Assembly: GCA_903970285.1 (NCBI GenBank)
Contig: CAJCHN010000132.1
Span: 1-48,427 of the forward strand
From: Rhodanobacteraceae bacterium
Lineage (GTDB): Bacteria > Acidobacteriota > Terriglobia > Terriglobales > Acidobacteriaceae
DNA: 48,427 nt
Direction: 5' to 3'
Shown in pieces: positions 24,018 to 31,875 of the stretch. The notes under the pieces are model-generated. The model made no database searches and had not been told where the DNA came from. It was given only the letters and a program-made list of their open reading frames with translations. The first letter of the stretch is position 1, and every line of letters begins with the position of its first letter. The position numbers were made by a program, and so were the translations under genes.

Positions 24018-25833
24018 GGCCGACAACTTTGCCCAGATCGTGAAGTCGCAGGTGGACATCGTCAAGGTGGTCGGCGATTACGTGAAGCTGCGCAAGACCG
24101 GCGCGCAGAACTATACCGGCCTGTGTCCATTTCATAAAGAAAAGACCGGCTCGTTCTCGGTCAATGCGGCCCATGGCTATTTCTACTGCTTCGGCTGCCA
24201 CGAGAAAGGGGACGTCTTCACCTTCGTGATGAAGATGGACGTGATCACCTTTCCGGAGGCGGTCCGTTCCGTCGCCGCCAAGGCTGGGATCCCGCTGCCC
24301 AAACGCGAGTTCTCTTCGCCCGAAGAGGCTCAGGAGGAAGGCATCCGGCGGCAGCTGCTCGACCTGCATGAGGCCGCGACGCAATACTTCGAAGCGCAGT
24401 TGAAGTCACCCGCCGCGGCCAGAGCCAGGGAGTATCTGACCGGGCGCGGCGTGACCGCGGAGACCGTGGCAAAATTCCGGATCGGCTTTGCGCCCGACGA
24501 CTTCAATGACATGCGCGAGCGGTTGAAGGCGCACTTCAGCGACGAGGCCATGCGGGCGAGCGGACTGTTTTCCTCCAGCGAAAAGAGCGACGAGGGTGCC
24601 CCGACCGGGCCGCTCTACGCACGCTTTCGCAAGCGCATCACCTTCCCGATTGCGAACGAACAGGGCAGGATCATCGCTTTCACCGCGCGAGCTCTGGAGG
24701 ACGTCGACGACAAGGGAAGACCTGTTGCCAAGTATCTCAACTCGCCGGAGACGGCGCTCTACACCAAGGGGCATGTGCTCTTCAATCTGGACAAGGCCAA
24801 GGCGGATATGCGAACGCTCGATTTCGCCCTGCTGGTGGAAGGCCAGATGGACTGCATCTCGGTCTACATGGCGGGCGTGAAGAATGTGCTTGCGACCTCC
24901 GGCACCGCCTTCACCGAGATGCAGGTGCGCCTGCTGAGCCGGTTCACCAGGCGCGTGGTGGTGAACTTCGATCCGGACCTGGCCGGTGCGACCGCGGCGG
25001 AGAAGTCGATCTCGCTGCTGACGGAAGAGGGCTTCGAGGTGAAGGTGATCGCGCTCGAAGGCGGCCTCGATCCTGACCGGTTTGTGCGCGAACAGGGCAT
25101 CCAGGCTTACATGGCGGCGCTGCGCGGCGCAAAGCGTCACTCGGACTACCTGATCGACCGTGCTCGCCTGCTCTTTCCGGGTCGATCGCCGGAGGCGAAA
25201 GTCAAAGCCATGAACTTTCTTTTGCCGCACATCCGCCGCATGCCGAACGCCATCCAGCGGGGAGAGTTCGTCGACGACGCGGCGCAGAAGCTGGCCATCG
25301 ATTCCGCGATGCTGCGCCAGGAGTTGAAGCAGGCCGCGGCGCAGCGGCTGGAGAGCGTGCGCGCCTACCGCCCGGCCGCGGCCACCGAGGTGGAACGTGT
25401 GCTGCTGCGGGCGCTGGTGCTGAGCGAAGCGGAGCCAGACCGGGTGCAGGCCGTGGCCGGGCTCGAGGAGCATCCGGAGTGGTACGAGGGGCTGGCGTCG
25501 GAGGCTCTGTTCGCTGCGCTGGTGCATGGGCCCGCACCCGGAAATCCGCTCGACGCCGCACCCGACACGGCCAGCCGCGCTCTGCTGGCGGAGGTGCTGG
25601 CTTCGCAGATCGACCCTTTTGCGGCGAGCCGGACGCAGGGGCATGGTACGCAGCAGAGCACGGAAGAGCAGATTTCGAATGCGATCCTGGCGCTGAAGAC
25701 GAGGTACCTGGAGCGGCGGCAGCGGGAGCTGCGGACCGCGATCGCGGAGGCGGAACGGCGCGGTGACTCGGCGGCGGTGGAAGCGCTGACGGTTGAGAAA
25801 ATGAAGGTGGATCGGACGTTGCGGGAGCTGTAA
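24016..25833 (+). CDS. dnaG: DNA primase DnaG
   Basis: Makes RNA primers for replication. The 605-aa protein has the three DnaG parts: an N-terminal CHC2 zinc finger (Cys37-Pro-Phe-His40 and Cys58-Phe-Gly-Cys61, in LCPFHKEKTGSFSV and YCFGCHEKGD); a TOPRIM core with VEGQMD (Glu near residue 275) and NFDPDLAG (Asp near 319), with the active-site RNAP basic motif (KARFRKRITFPI) before it; and a C-terminal DnaB-binding helicase domain. The ATG at 24016 has GGAG 9 bases upstream, inside a hairpin loop. No rpoD follows; a large histidine kinase gene converges with it after 30 bases. Confidence 0.96.
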   Translation: MADNFAQIVKSQVDIVKVVGDYVKLRKTGAQNYTGLCPFHKEKTGSFSVNAAHGYFYCFGCHEKGDVFTFVMKMDVITFPEAVRSVAAKAGIPLPKREFSSPEEAQEEGIRRQLLDLHEAATQYFEAQLKSPAAARAREYLTGRGVTAETVAKFRIGFAPDDFNDMRERLKAHFSDEAMRASGLFSSSEKSDEGAPTGPLYARFRKRITFPIANEQGRIIAFTARALEDVDDKGRPVAKYLNSPETALYTKGHVLFNLDKAKADMRTLDFALLVEGQMDCISVYMAGVKNVLATSGTAFTEMQVRLLSRFTRRVVVNFDPDLAGATAAEKSISLLTEEGFEVKVIALEGGLDPDRFVREQGIQAYMAALRGAKRHSDYLIDRARLLFPGRSPEAKVKAMNFLLPHIRRMPNAIQRGEFVDDAAQKLAIDSAMLRQELKQAAAQRLESVRAYRPAAATEVERVLLRALVLSEAEPDRVQAVAGLEEHPEWYEGLASEALFAALVHGPAPGNPLDAAPDTASRALLAEVLASQIDPFAASRTQGHGTQQSTEEQISNAILALKTRYLERRQRELRTAIAEAERRGDSAAVEALTVEKMKVDRTLREL

Positions 25834-25863
25834 GCCTTACCGAGTGTTTGCCGGCGAGCGCCG

Positions 25864-28851
25864 CTAACGACCGTCGCAAGGCAGAAACAGGCTGAAGACG
25901 GTGCCGCTGCGCCCCGGTCTCTCGCTGGAGCGGACCCGTATCCGGCCATGATGACGCTCGACGATGCCTGCGGAGATCCAAAGCCCCAGCCCGGTGCCGT
26001 TCAGATCCTTGGTGGTGAAGAAGGGTTCGAAGATCCGGCTCATGGTCTCCGGACTCATGCCGTGCCCGGTGTCGGCGACGGTGATGCGGACTCCGGGCCG
26101 GGCGGCCTCATCCTGCTGCAGCACTTCGTCATGGGCACGGATGACCAGTCTGCCGCCCCGCCGCATGGCATCGATGGCATTGGCGATCAGGTTGTTGAGA
26201 ACCTGGCGGATGTCATTTTCAAAGCAGAGTATGGCTGTGGAGGTGGCGTAGCGGGTGTCGACCTGGATGCTGGAGTTGGCCAGCCGGCCGGTATACAGGC
26301 GGATGACGGCATCGACCAGATCCGCCGGGGTGACCAACGTGGGAGCTACGGCCTGGCGGTGGAAGCGCAGGGTCTGGGTCGCAATCTGCGAGACGCGGGA
26401 GAGTTCGGCCTGCGCCATCTGCACGTACACTTTCATCCGGCCCGGGATCTCCGGGTCCAGCGAGATCAGGTAAAGCAGGTTGGTGATGGCCTCGAGCGGA
26501 TTGTTGATCTCGTGCGAGATGGAACTGGCCAGCCGGCCGACTGCAGCAAGCTTCTCGCTCTGTATGAGCGCAGCTTCAGCGCGCTTCTGGTGGGTGATCT
26601 CGATCGACGCAGTGCTGATGGCGCGGACGGTTCCATCCTGGTTGTAAATCGGCGCGTAGTTGACGCTGAAGGCGCGTCGTTCCCCCGGACGGGAAGCTAG
26701 TTCACCCTCCAGCAGCTGGTCACGCACGGGTGTTCCGCTGGCGGCAGTACGCATCAGGTTGAAGAGTCCTGGCAGCTTTTCGGGCGGAGCGATCTGGCTG
26801 AGCGGTTGACCGAGGAGCTGTTCCCGCGGCGCTCCCAGCATCTCCGCCTCGCGATCATTCAGATTGAGAAATCTGAATTCAACCGGATCGAGCAGCGCGA
26901 GCCCAATAGGCGAGGTCGCATAGAGAGTTTCCAGTTCGGCGCGGCGGCGCTCCGTCTCCATCTGCTCGGCGCGCAGCGCAGCGGTGTAGGTTTTGGTCTC
27001 GTGGACGTCCTGGCCGACGCCGAGCCAGTGCAGGATCGCCCCGGAGGCGTCGCGCACGGGTGCTGCACGGAGCTGCCAGTAGCGGTATTCGCCGGTCTCG
27101 CCATGGCATAAGAGCGCCTCGATATTGAAGTCGGCTCCGGTCTTTACCGAGCGAGCCCAGGCTCGAAGCAGTCTGGTCCGTTCGGTCGCCTTGAAAGCAG
27201 TAAGCAGCTTCGCCGTTCCCAGCTCGTCTGCCGTCATCCTGAGATAGGCGAGAAGGTTATGGTTGGCGTAGGTAATCTTTCCGCGCGCTTCGCCCATCCA
27301 GATAGCCTGGGGATTGAGATCGGCGAGCACTCGGTAGCGCGCTTCGCTGGCGACCAGATCCTGCTGGTCCAGGTGCCGCTGGGTCGCGTCGATGCTCATT
27401 CCGCGCAGGCGTTTCGAACCATCCGGCGCGGTGAAGACATGCCCGCGCGACTCGATCCAGATGGTCGATCCGTCCGCAGCCTTGACCGCAAACTCGGTCA
27501 GGACGGATTGGCCCGTGGCGACCGCGCGATCGATGCTCGCGGCAATTCGCTGCGCGTGGCCCGGTAATAGAATCCGGTTGAGTTCCTCCAGGCTGGACAT
27601 CTGGGAGTGGGGGTGTCCGAAGATCTCAAACGCCCCCGGCCCCCAGAAGATGGACCCGCATGCAAGGTCAAACTCCCAGGTCGCCAGCCGCGACGCCGCC
27701 TGTACGGTGGTGAGTAGATCCTGCTGCTTACGCACGATCTGATCGTGGCTGCGCTGCTCGGTGATGTCGCGGAAGAAGACCACAATGCCATCGGGCGCCG
27801 GTTGCGAGTGGATCACCAGCCAGCGCGGGTCGGGATCGGGGAACTTGACCGCGACCTGGCCAGGCACACGTTCGTCCATGGAGCGGTGATAGATCTCCCA
27901 CGACGGGCCGCCGACCGCCCATGGGAACTCCTCCCAGATATTGCGGCCCAGCAGCGCATCATCGCGGTCGATGACGCGCTTGGCGCTGCTGTTGATGAAG
28001 GTGTAGCGCCAGCTCCGATCGAGCGTAAAGACTCCATCGGAGGTCAGCTCGAGCACTTCGGCGAGCCTGCGGGCGGTCTCCTGCTCGCGCAGTTCAGCGG
28101 CTTTACGTTCGGAGACGTCGGAAAAGAAGACGATGATCCCTTGCTCGAAGGGCTTGGCCTGCACCCGGAACCAACGGTTCAAGGGCTCGGCGTTAAAGGC
28201 TTCGAAGGCATGTGGTGCACGGGTCAACATGGTGTCGCGGTAGACCGAGCTGAAGGGCTCGCGCGCGTTTCCGGGGAAGAGCGCGAAGATGTCGCCACCC
28301 ACAATGTCATTGCGGCCGAGAATCTCGAGCGCGCGCTGGTTGGCGAAGGTAAAGCGCCATTCCGGGTCGATGGTCACCACACCATCGGGCATGGCTTCGA
28401 ACAGCTGGCGGATCTGCCTCGACGCATTGGATTCTCGTTGCTGTTCCTGTTTCCGCGCGGTGATGTCGCGGTAGCAGAGCGCAAACCCCTCTTCTGTTGG
28501 CAGAATGTGGATGTCGACCCAGACGCCGAACGGCTGGTAGTAGAACTCGAACTGGTCCGGTTTGCCCGAGGACATGGCCAAGAGGTATCGCCGCTCCATC
28601 TCCGAGCCGATGAGCCCGGGATACAGCTCCCAGAAGGTGAAGCGGGCAAACAGCTCGGGATCAAGCCGCGAAATGCGAATCGCCTCGCGGTTGGCGTAGG
28701 TCATGTGCCAGCTGCGATCCATGCAGAGAATGGCATCCGGCAGGGCGGAGACGATGCTCTGCAGGCGCGAGGCCGCGGTGGCGACCACCTCGCCCGTGAC
28801 TTCCGGGTCGAGCGAGGACGCGGAGCGCGGGGGAGGAGTGGAGTGGCTCAT
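25864..28851 (-). CDS. Six-PAS soluble histidine kinase
   Basis: A 995-aa sensor kinase without a membrane segment, so it senses a cytoplasmic signal. Six PAS folds can be counted, each beginning with a SALPD/AMPDG/ELTSDG/NPQAIW/SPIGL-type turn (about 30, 150, 285, 415, 530, 660). The HisKA box VGRLASSISHEINNPLEAITNLLYLI carries the phospho-acceptor His near residue 780. The ATPase domain has NLIANAIDAM (N-box), VADTGHGMSPE and GTGLGLWISAGIVERHHG (G-box). Start is the ATG at 28851; the open frame runs further to 29301, but across the YceH gene. No receiver or regulator is adjacent. Its kinase core closely resembles that of the receiver-PAS-kinase at 45.6-47.1 kb, so the two are paralogues. 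Confidence 0.9.
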   Translation of the reverse strand: MSHSTPPPRSASSLDPEVTGEVVATAASRLQSIVSALPDAILCMDRSWHMTYANREAIRISRLDPELFARFTFWELYPGLIGSEMERRYLLAMSSGKPDQFEFYYQPFGVWVDIHILPTEEGFALCYRDITARKQEQQRESNASRQIRQLFEAMPDGVVTIDPEWRFTFANQRALEILGRNDIVGGDIFALFPGNAREPFSSVYRDTMLTRAPHAFEAFNAEPLNRWFRVQAKPFEQGIIVFFSDVSERKAAELREQETARRLAEVLELTSDGVFTLDRSWRYTFINSSAKRVIDRDDALLGRNIWEEFPWAVGGPSWEIYHRSMDERVPGQVAVKFPDPDPRWLVIHSQPAPDGIVVFFRDITEQRSHDQIVRKQQDLLTTVQAASRLATWEFDLACGSIFWGPGAFEIFGHPHSQMSSLEELNRILLPGHAQRIAASIDRAVATGQSVLTEFAVKAADGSTIWIESRGHVFTAPDGSKRLRGMSIDATQRHLDQQDLVASEARYRVLADLNPQAIWMGEARGKITYANHNLLAYLRMTADELGTAKLLTAFKATERTRLLRAWARSVKTGADFNIEALLCHGETGEYRYWQLRAAPVRDASGAILHWLGVGQDVHETKTYTAALRAEQMETERRRAELETLYATSPIGLALLDPVEFRFLNLNDREAEMLGAPREQLLGQPLSQIAPPEKLPGLFNLMRTAASGTPVRDQLLEGELASRPGERRAFSVNYAPIYNQDGTVRAISTASIEITHQKRAEAALIQSEKLAAVGRLASSISHEINNPLEAITNLLYLISLDPEIPGRMKVYVQMAQAELSRVSQIATQTLRFHRQAVAPTLVTPADLVDAVIRLYTGRLANSSIQVDTRYATSTAILCFENDIRQVLNNLIANAIDAMRRGGRLVIRAHDEVLQQDEAARPGVRITVADTGHGMSPETMSRIFEPFFTTKDLNGTGLGLWISAGIVERHHGRIRVRSSERPGRSGTVFSLFLPCDGR

Positions 28852-28909
28852 CTTGAAAGAAGGCTTAATTCTACAGGCGACTATCCTGCAGCCCGATCCG
28901 GGCGTGGAT

Positions 28910-29533
28910 TCAGGATGCAGGCGAAGCCAGCCGTTCTTCGAGCGCGGCGACTCTTTCTTCCAACGCTCGCACGGCAGACCGGAGAGTTTCCAGCTCGCTC
29001 GCCTCGGACGATCCTGCATGGGCGGGAACAGCGGTCTCCGGCGCGGTCCCCTCGCCCAGCAGGTGGATCCAACGAGCCTCTCGCGAGCCGGGAGCGCGGG
29101 GCAACTGCGCGACCAGCGGATCTTCGCGGGCGGCCAGACGATCAAGCGAGCCCTGCAGCTGCGCCAGGTCTTCAAACGCAAACATGCGTTCGCTGCGGAT
29201 GCGCAGTTCGCCCGGGGTCTGGGGTCCACGCAGCAGCAGCAGGCAGATGACCGCGGTCTCATCGCGGCGCAAACTGAGAACGGTGCGGATGCGATGCTCA
29301 AATTTGGGGACGCGTCCGCTGTCTCGAGCCGGGGCGACCAGCTCGTGGGCTTCGAGGATGTCGAGTGCGCCGCGAATCTGGTCTTCCATCAGGTCGGTGA
29401 CGGGGTCACGGCTGGAGCGCTGGTTGGCGGCGGCGGCCAGAGCGTTCAGCGAGAGCGGGTACGCGTCCGGGGTCGTCATCTCCTTCTCCATCAGGGCTCC
29501 CAGCACGCGCAGAGTGACAAAATCGAAAGTCAT
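28910..29533 (-). CDS. YceH/UPF0502 (DUF480) family protein
   Basis: A 207-aa cytoplasmic protein with tandem winged-helix folds. Family hallmarks: RVLGALMEKEMTTPDAYPLSLNALAAAANQRSSRDP near the N-terminus and FEHRIRTVLSLRRDETAVICLLLLRGPQTPGELRIR in the middle. The C-terminal 40 residues form a coiled coil (LETLRSAVRALEERVAALEERL), usual in this family. It is thought to be DNA-linked but its role is not established. Start ATG 29533: only a weak ribosome site, with a GATACC -10-like box 8 bases upstream, so a leaderless message is possible. Divergent from the MepK-like gene at 29722. Confidence 0.9.
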   Translation of the reverse strand: MTFDFVTLRVLGALMEKEMTTPDAYPLSLNALAAAANQRSSRDPVTDLMEDQIRGALDILEAHELVAPARDSGRVPKFEHRIRTVLSLRRDETAVICLLLLRGPQTPGELRIRSERMFAFEDLAQLQGSLDRLAAREDPLVAQLPRAPGSREARWIHLLGEGTAPETAVPAHAGSSEASELETLRSAVRALEERVAALEERLASPAS

Positions 29534-29721
29534 GCCAGAACGGTATCAGTATGGGATCCGGAAACTCATGACAAAAGGATTACGGAGCGGCATCCTCCTG
29601 ATCGCCGCTCTCGGGTAGACTGATGACACAGAATGGCGATTGCGGAATCGCATTCGGCAATGTCATTCTGGCGATGGTGCCGAAGTTGGGCGACTCGATC
29701 GAATTTTCCCTGGGAGTATGA

Positions 29722-30348
29722 ATGCAGATGGTGTTTGGGATGAATGGGTGGTGGAAGCGTCTGGCTGCAGGTTCGGCGGTGGCTGCACTTCTGGTGGGCT
29801 GGAGCGGGAATGCAAGGGGTTTCGACCTGGCCGCGAACGGTGCTGCAAGCGGAACGGATGCCGTTGCATCGGGTGAGCGGTACGTCCTGCATCTGCACCA
29901 TCTGCATACCGGGGAAAGCCTCGACGTCGTCTACCGCGTAGGGAACCGCTACCTTCCTGAAGCGATGGACAAGCTGAACTACTTCCTGCGTGATCACCGC
30001 ACCAACGATGTGAGCCACTACGATCCGAAGGAGTTCGATCTGCTGCATTCGGTGATGGCCAAGCTGGGCAAGCCAAATGGCGTGATCGACGTGGTCTGCG
30101 GCTACCGGACGCCGTGGAGCAACAATTATCTCCGGACCCGCGGCGCTGTGACCGGCGTGGCCAAGAACAGCCAGCACATGCAGGCCAGGGCGATCGACAT
30201 CCGCGTTCCCGGCGTCGAGACGAAGACTCTGCGCAACGTGGCTCTTTCCCTTCGCGGCGGCGGCGTCGGCTACTACCCCATCTCTCAGTTTGTCCACGTC
30301 GATGTGGGCCCGGTCCGGCAATGGACCTTCGCCGGCAGCGGCGACTAA
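29722..30348 (+). CDS. MepK/DUF882-family murein endopeptidase (LAS/M15 fold)
   Basis: A 208-aa exported metallopeptidase that cuts peptidoglycan cross-links. The zinc site is visible: His in NSQHMQARAIDIR and His/Asp in QFVHVDVG, with the arginine-rich loop VVCGYRTPWSN before them, as in YcbK (MepK). The N-terminus (WWKRLAAGSAVAALLVGWSGNARG) is a signal peptide. Start ATG 29722 or 29728; GGGAG lies 5-10 bases upstream. Acting outside the inner membrane, it would remodel the wall during growth. A strong bidirectional terminator follows directly after the stop. Confidence 0.92.
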   Translation: MQMVFGMNGWWKRLAAGSAVAALLVGWSGNARGFDLAANGAASGTDAVASGERYVLHLHHLHTGESLDVVYRVGNRYLPEAMDKLNYFLRDHRTNDVSHYDPKEFDLLHSVMAKLGKPNGVIDVVCGYRTPWSNNYLRTRGAVTGVAKNSQHMQARAIDIRVPGVETKTLRNVALSLRGGGVGYYPISQFVHVDVGPVRQWTFAGSGD

Positions 30349-30351
30349 CCA

Positions 30352-30387
30352 AGCAAAAAGGCTACCCCCGAGGGTAGCCTTTTTGCT
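30352..30387. terminator. Bidirectional Rho-independent terminator
   Basis: AGCAAAAAGGCTACCC (30352-30367) pairs perfectly with GGGTAGCCTTTTTGCT (30372-30387) over a four-base loop, and the stem can extend one bulge further. A-tract and U-tract lie within the arms, so it works on both strands: for the MepK-like gene on the plus strand and for the seven-helix gene on the minus strand. Confidence 0.93.
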
Positions 30388-30403
30388 GGTTGCAAGCCGC
30401 GGA

Positions 30404-31294
30404 TTACGCGACCGAACTGTTCTCCGCCAGCGATGGCGTCATCTTCGCCGAAGCCCGGCGCATGATCTCCACTTCAGCGGGAGCGAACATATCCAGCGTC
30501 ACCTCGCCCACCGCCACGAAACCAGGCTCGTCGCCAAGCACTTCGGAGATCTGGTTCCAGCGGAAGAAGGGTGATGTGGTGGGCAACATGATCATGCGCC
30601 GCTCAGGCTCGGGGAACGCGAAGTAGCCAATCCAGATGGCGAACGTGGAGCAGACTGAAAGGCTGCTGATGATCGAAAGAGCCGAGACCATGCTGGAGGA
30701 GTGGGGAAGCCAGGCGGCTTGGATCAGATCGGATGTGGCAAGAACGCCCAGGCCCAGGCTGATGCCGAAGATGCGGCTGCGGAACGACAGCCCCATGGGA
30801 TGGATGGCAATGCACACAAAGACCAGCATGCACAGGGTGAGAACGCTCTGGGTCTGCTGCAACTGCGCGACGGCGCGCATGATAAAGCTCTTGCTGGTGA
30901 CGTGCGGGCCCACCGCGATCGTGATCGCGATTATCACCGAGATCGAGGCCGCCCAGCGGAACATGATCATGCCCAGGCTCTGCAGTCCTTTGAGCGGGGC
31001 CATGGAGAGCCTGTAGATACTGATAATGATGCCGAGACCCAGAATCGCCTCGACCGCGTAGCTGCCCCAATACAGGTAGAAGTAACAGTTATACGTGGTC
31101 CCTCTTGAGAGGGAGAGCAGGTGCGGCGTGAGCAGCAGGCTCAGGAAGATGGACGACAGAAACCGCGTCGCTAAGAAGGCGGACACAAACCGGTACTGCA
31201 GGAGCGCACGCCGGACTGCCATCACGATCAAGGTCGCAAGGCAAAGAATTGTTTCGGCCAGGATGAGTAGCTCAGTCAGGTTCTTGAGCCCCAT
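30404..31294 (-). CDS. Seven-helix membrane protein of unknown function
   Basis: A 296-aa integral membrane protein. Hydrophobic helices lie at about 8-25, 40-60, 72-95, 108-130, 145-162, 172-190 and 198-222; the last ~70 residues are cytoplasmic and contain FAFPEPERRM and FFRWNQISEVLGDEPGFVAVGE. I have seen such proteins in acidobacteria without a known function. Start ATG 31294; the ribosome site GGAGGG lies about 9 bases upstream inside the right arm of a 12-bp hairpin that also looks like the terminator of the preceding small peptide gene. The gene shares its 3' terminator with the MepK-like gene. Confidence 0.75.
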   Translation of the reverse strand: MGLKNLTELLILAETILCLATLIVMAVRRALLQYRFVSAFLATRFLSSIFLSLLLTPHLLSLSRGTTYNCYFYLYWGSYAVEAILGLGIIISIYRLSMAPLKGLQSLGMIMFRWAASISVIIAITIAVGPHVTSKSFIMRAVAQLQQTQSVLTLCMLVFVCIAIHPMGLSFRSRIFGISLGLGVLATSDLIQAAWLPHSSSMVSALSIISSLSVCSTFAIWIGYFAFPEPERRMIMLPTTSPFFRWNQISEVLGDEPGFVAVGEVTLDMFAPAEVEIMRRASAKMTPSLAENSSVA

Positions 31295-31299
31295 GTGGA

Positions 31300-31341
31300 A
31301 AAACCCTCCGTCTGCGTAAGAGTACCGCAACGGAGGGTTTT
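31300..31341 (-). terminator. Hairpin: terminator of the small peptide gene and cover of the next ribosome site
   Basis: AAAACCCTCCGT pairs with ACGGAGGGTTTT (plus-strand arms 31300-31311 and 31330-31341). Read on the minus strand the second arm ends GGAGGGTTTTT, which looks like a Rho-independent terminator for the 58-aa peptide gene. The same arm contains the GGAGGG ribosome site of the seven-helix gene starting at 31294, so a message reading through would be poorly translated unless the hairpin opens. Confidence 0.7.
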
Positions 31342-31367
31342 CGCAATGCCTAAATGATGGGGTCGAA

Positions 31368-31544
31368 CTAGTTTCCACTGCCCCAGATGTTGCAGCCGTT
31401 GGGGTCGCCCGGAGGGCACACAGGAATCGGGAACGCGCTGGCCTTTGCGTGGGCGACCGGCTCCGCAGACTGGTTCACGTGCGTGGAGGCGAAGGCACCG
31501 GTGACAACGAGCGAGAGGGCAAAAGCGCGGATGATGTTCTTCAT
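31368..31544 (-). CDS. 58-aa exported peptide with a C-terminal cysteine pair
   Basis: A small gene with a good ribosome site (AAGGGG about 8 bases before the ATG at 31544). The product has a signal peptide (MKNIIRAFALSLVVTGAFAS) and a mature part of about 38 residues ending in VCPPGDPNGCNIWGSGN, with two cysteines seven apart that could form a disulfide loop. The pattern CPP-D-PN-C at the C-terminus reminds me of small secreted peptides in other acidobacteria, but I cannot name a family. A terminator-like hairpin follows at once. The gene stands just upstream of the seven-helix membrane protein gene on the same strand; a link as ligand and sensor or exporter is speculation. Confidence 0.7.
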   Translation of the reverse strand: MKNIIRAFALSLVVTGAFASTHVNQSAEPVAHAKASAFPIPVCPPGDPNGCNIWGSGN

Positions 31545-31875
31545 GAGGAATCCCCTTGGATACGTCGAAAGTGGTAGGCCAACCGATTGCCTCGGGTGAA
31601 CCGTATGGTGTAAACATAAGTTCGGGTCGCACCTAAGTCCAACCAAATGAACAATATACAAATGTAATTAAGCTCTGAAGTTACCGAGGTCATCACATTT
31701 GTGAAGAGCGCAGTAATCCGTAGCACGCTCCGGGCGGGGTGCAAGGCACGGTGAGTTGGTGACCCGGGGGTAGCCGCGGACCTCTGTCGAGCACTTCAGA
31801 TAAGGAGTCAACGCGCCCGGAGCCGATCCCGGCCTTCACTCGCCAGAACAGGCGAGGACCGGGTGCCGGGCCCGC
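31545..31875. other. AT-richer intergenic region upstream of the small peptide gene
   Basis: About 330 bases without a convincing gene. The stretch 31600-31710 is clearly more AT-rich than the rest of the window. It holds an 8-bp inverted repeat, ACAAATGT (31658-31665) and ACATTTGT (31695-31702). A TATATT-like -10 on the minus strand lies near 31654, probably part of the peptide gene's promoter region. Nothing else seen. Confidence 0.5.
31658..31702. promoter_or_regulatory. Inverted repeat ACAAATGT-N29-ACATTTGT
   Basis: Two 8-base arms in inverse orientation, 29 bases apart, in the AT-rich region upstream of the 58-aa peptide gene. They could be regulator half-sites, roughly three helical turns apart. 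Confidence 0.25.
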
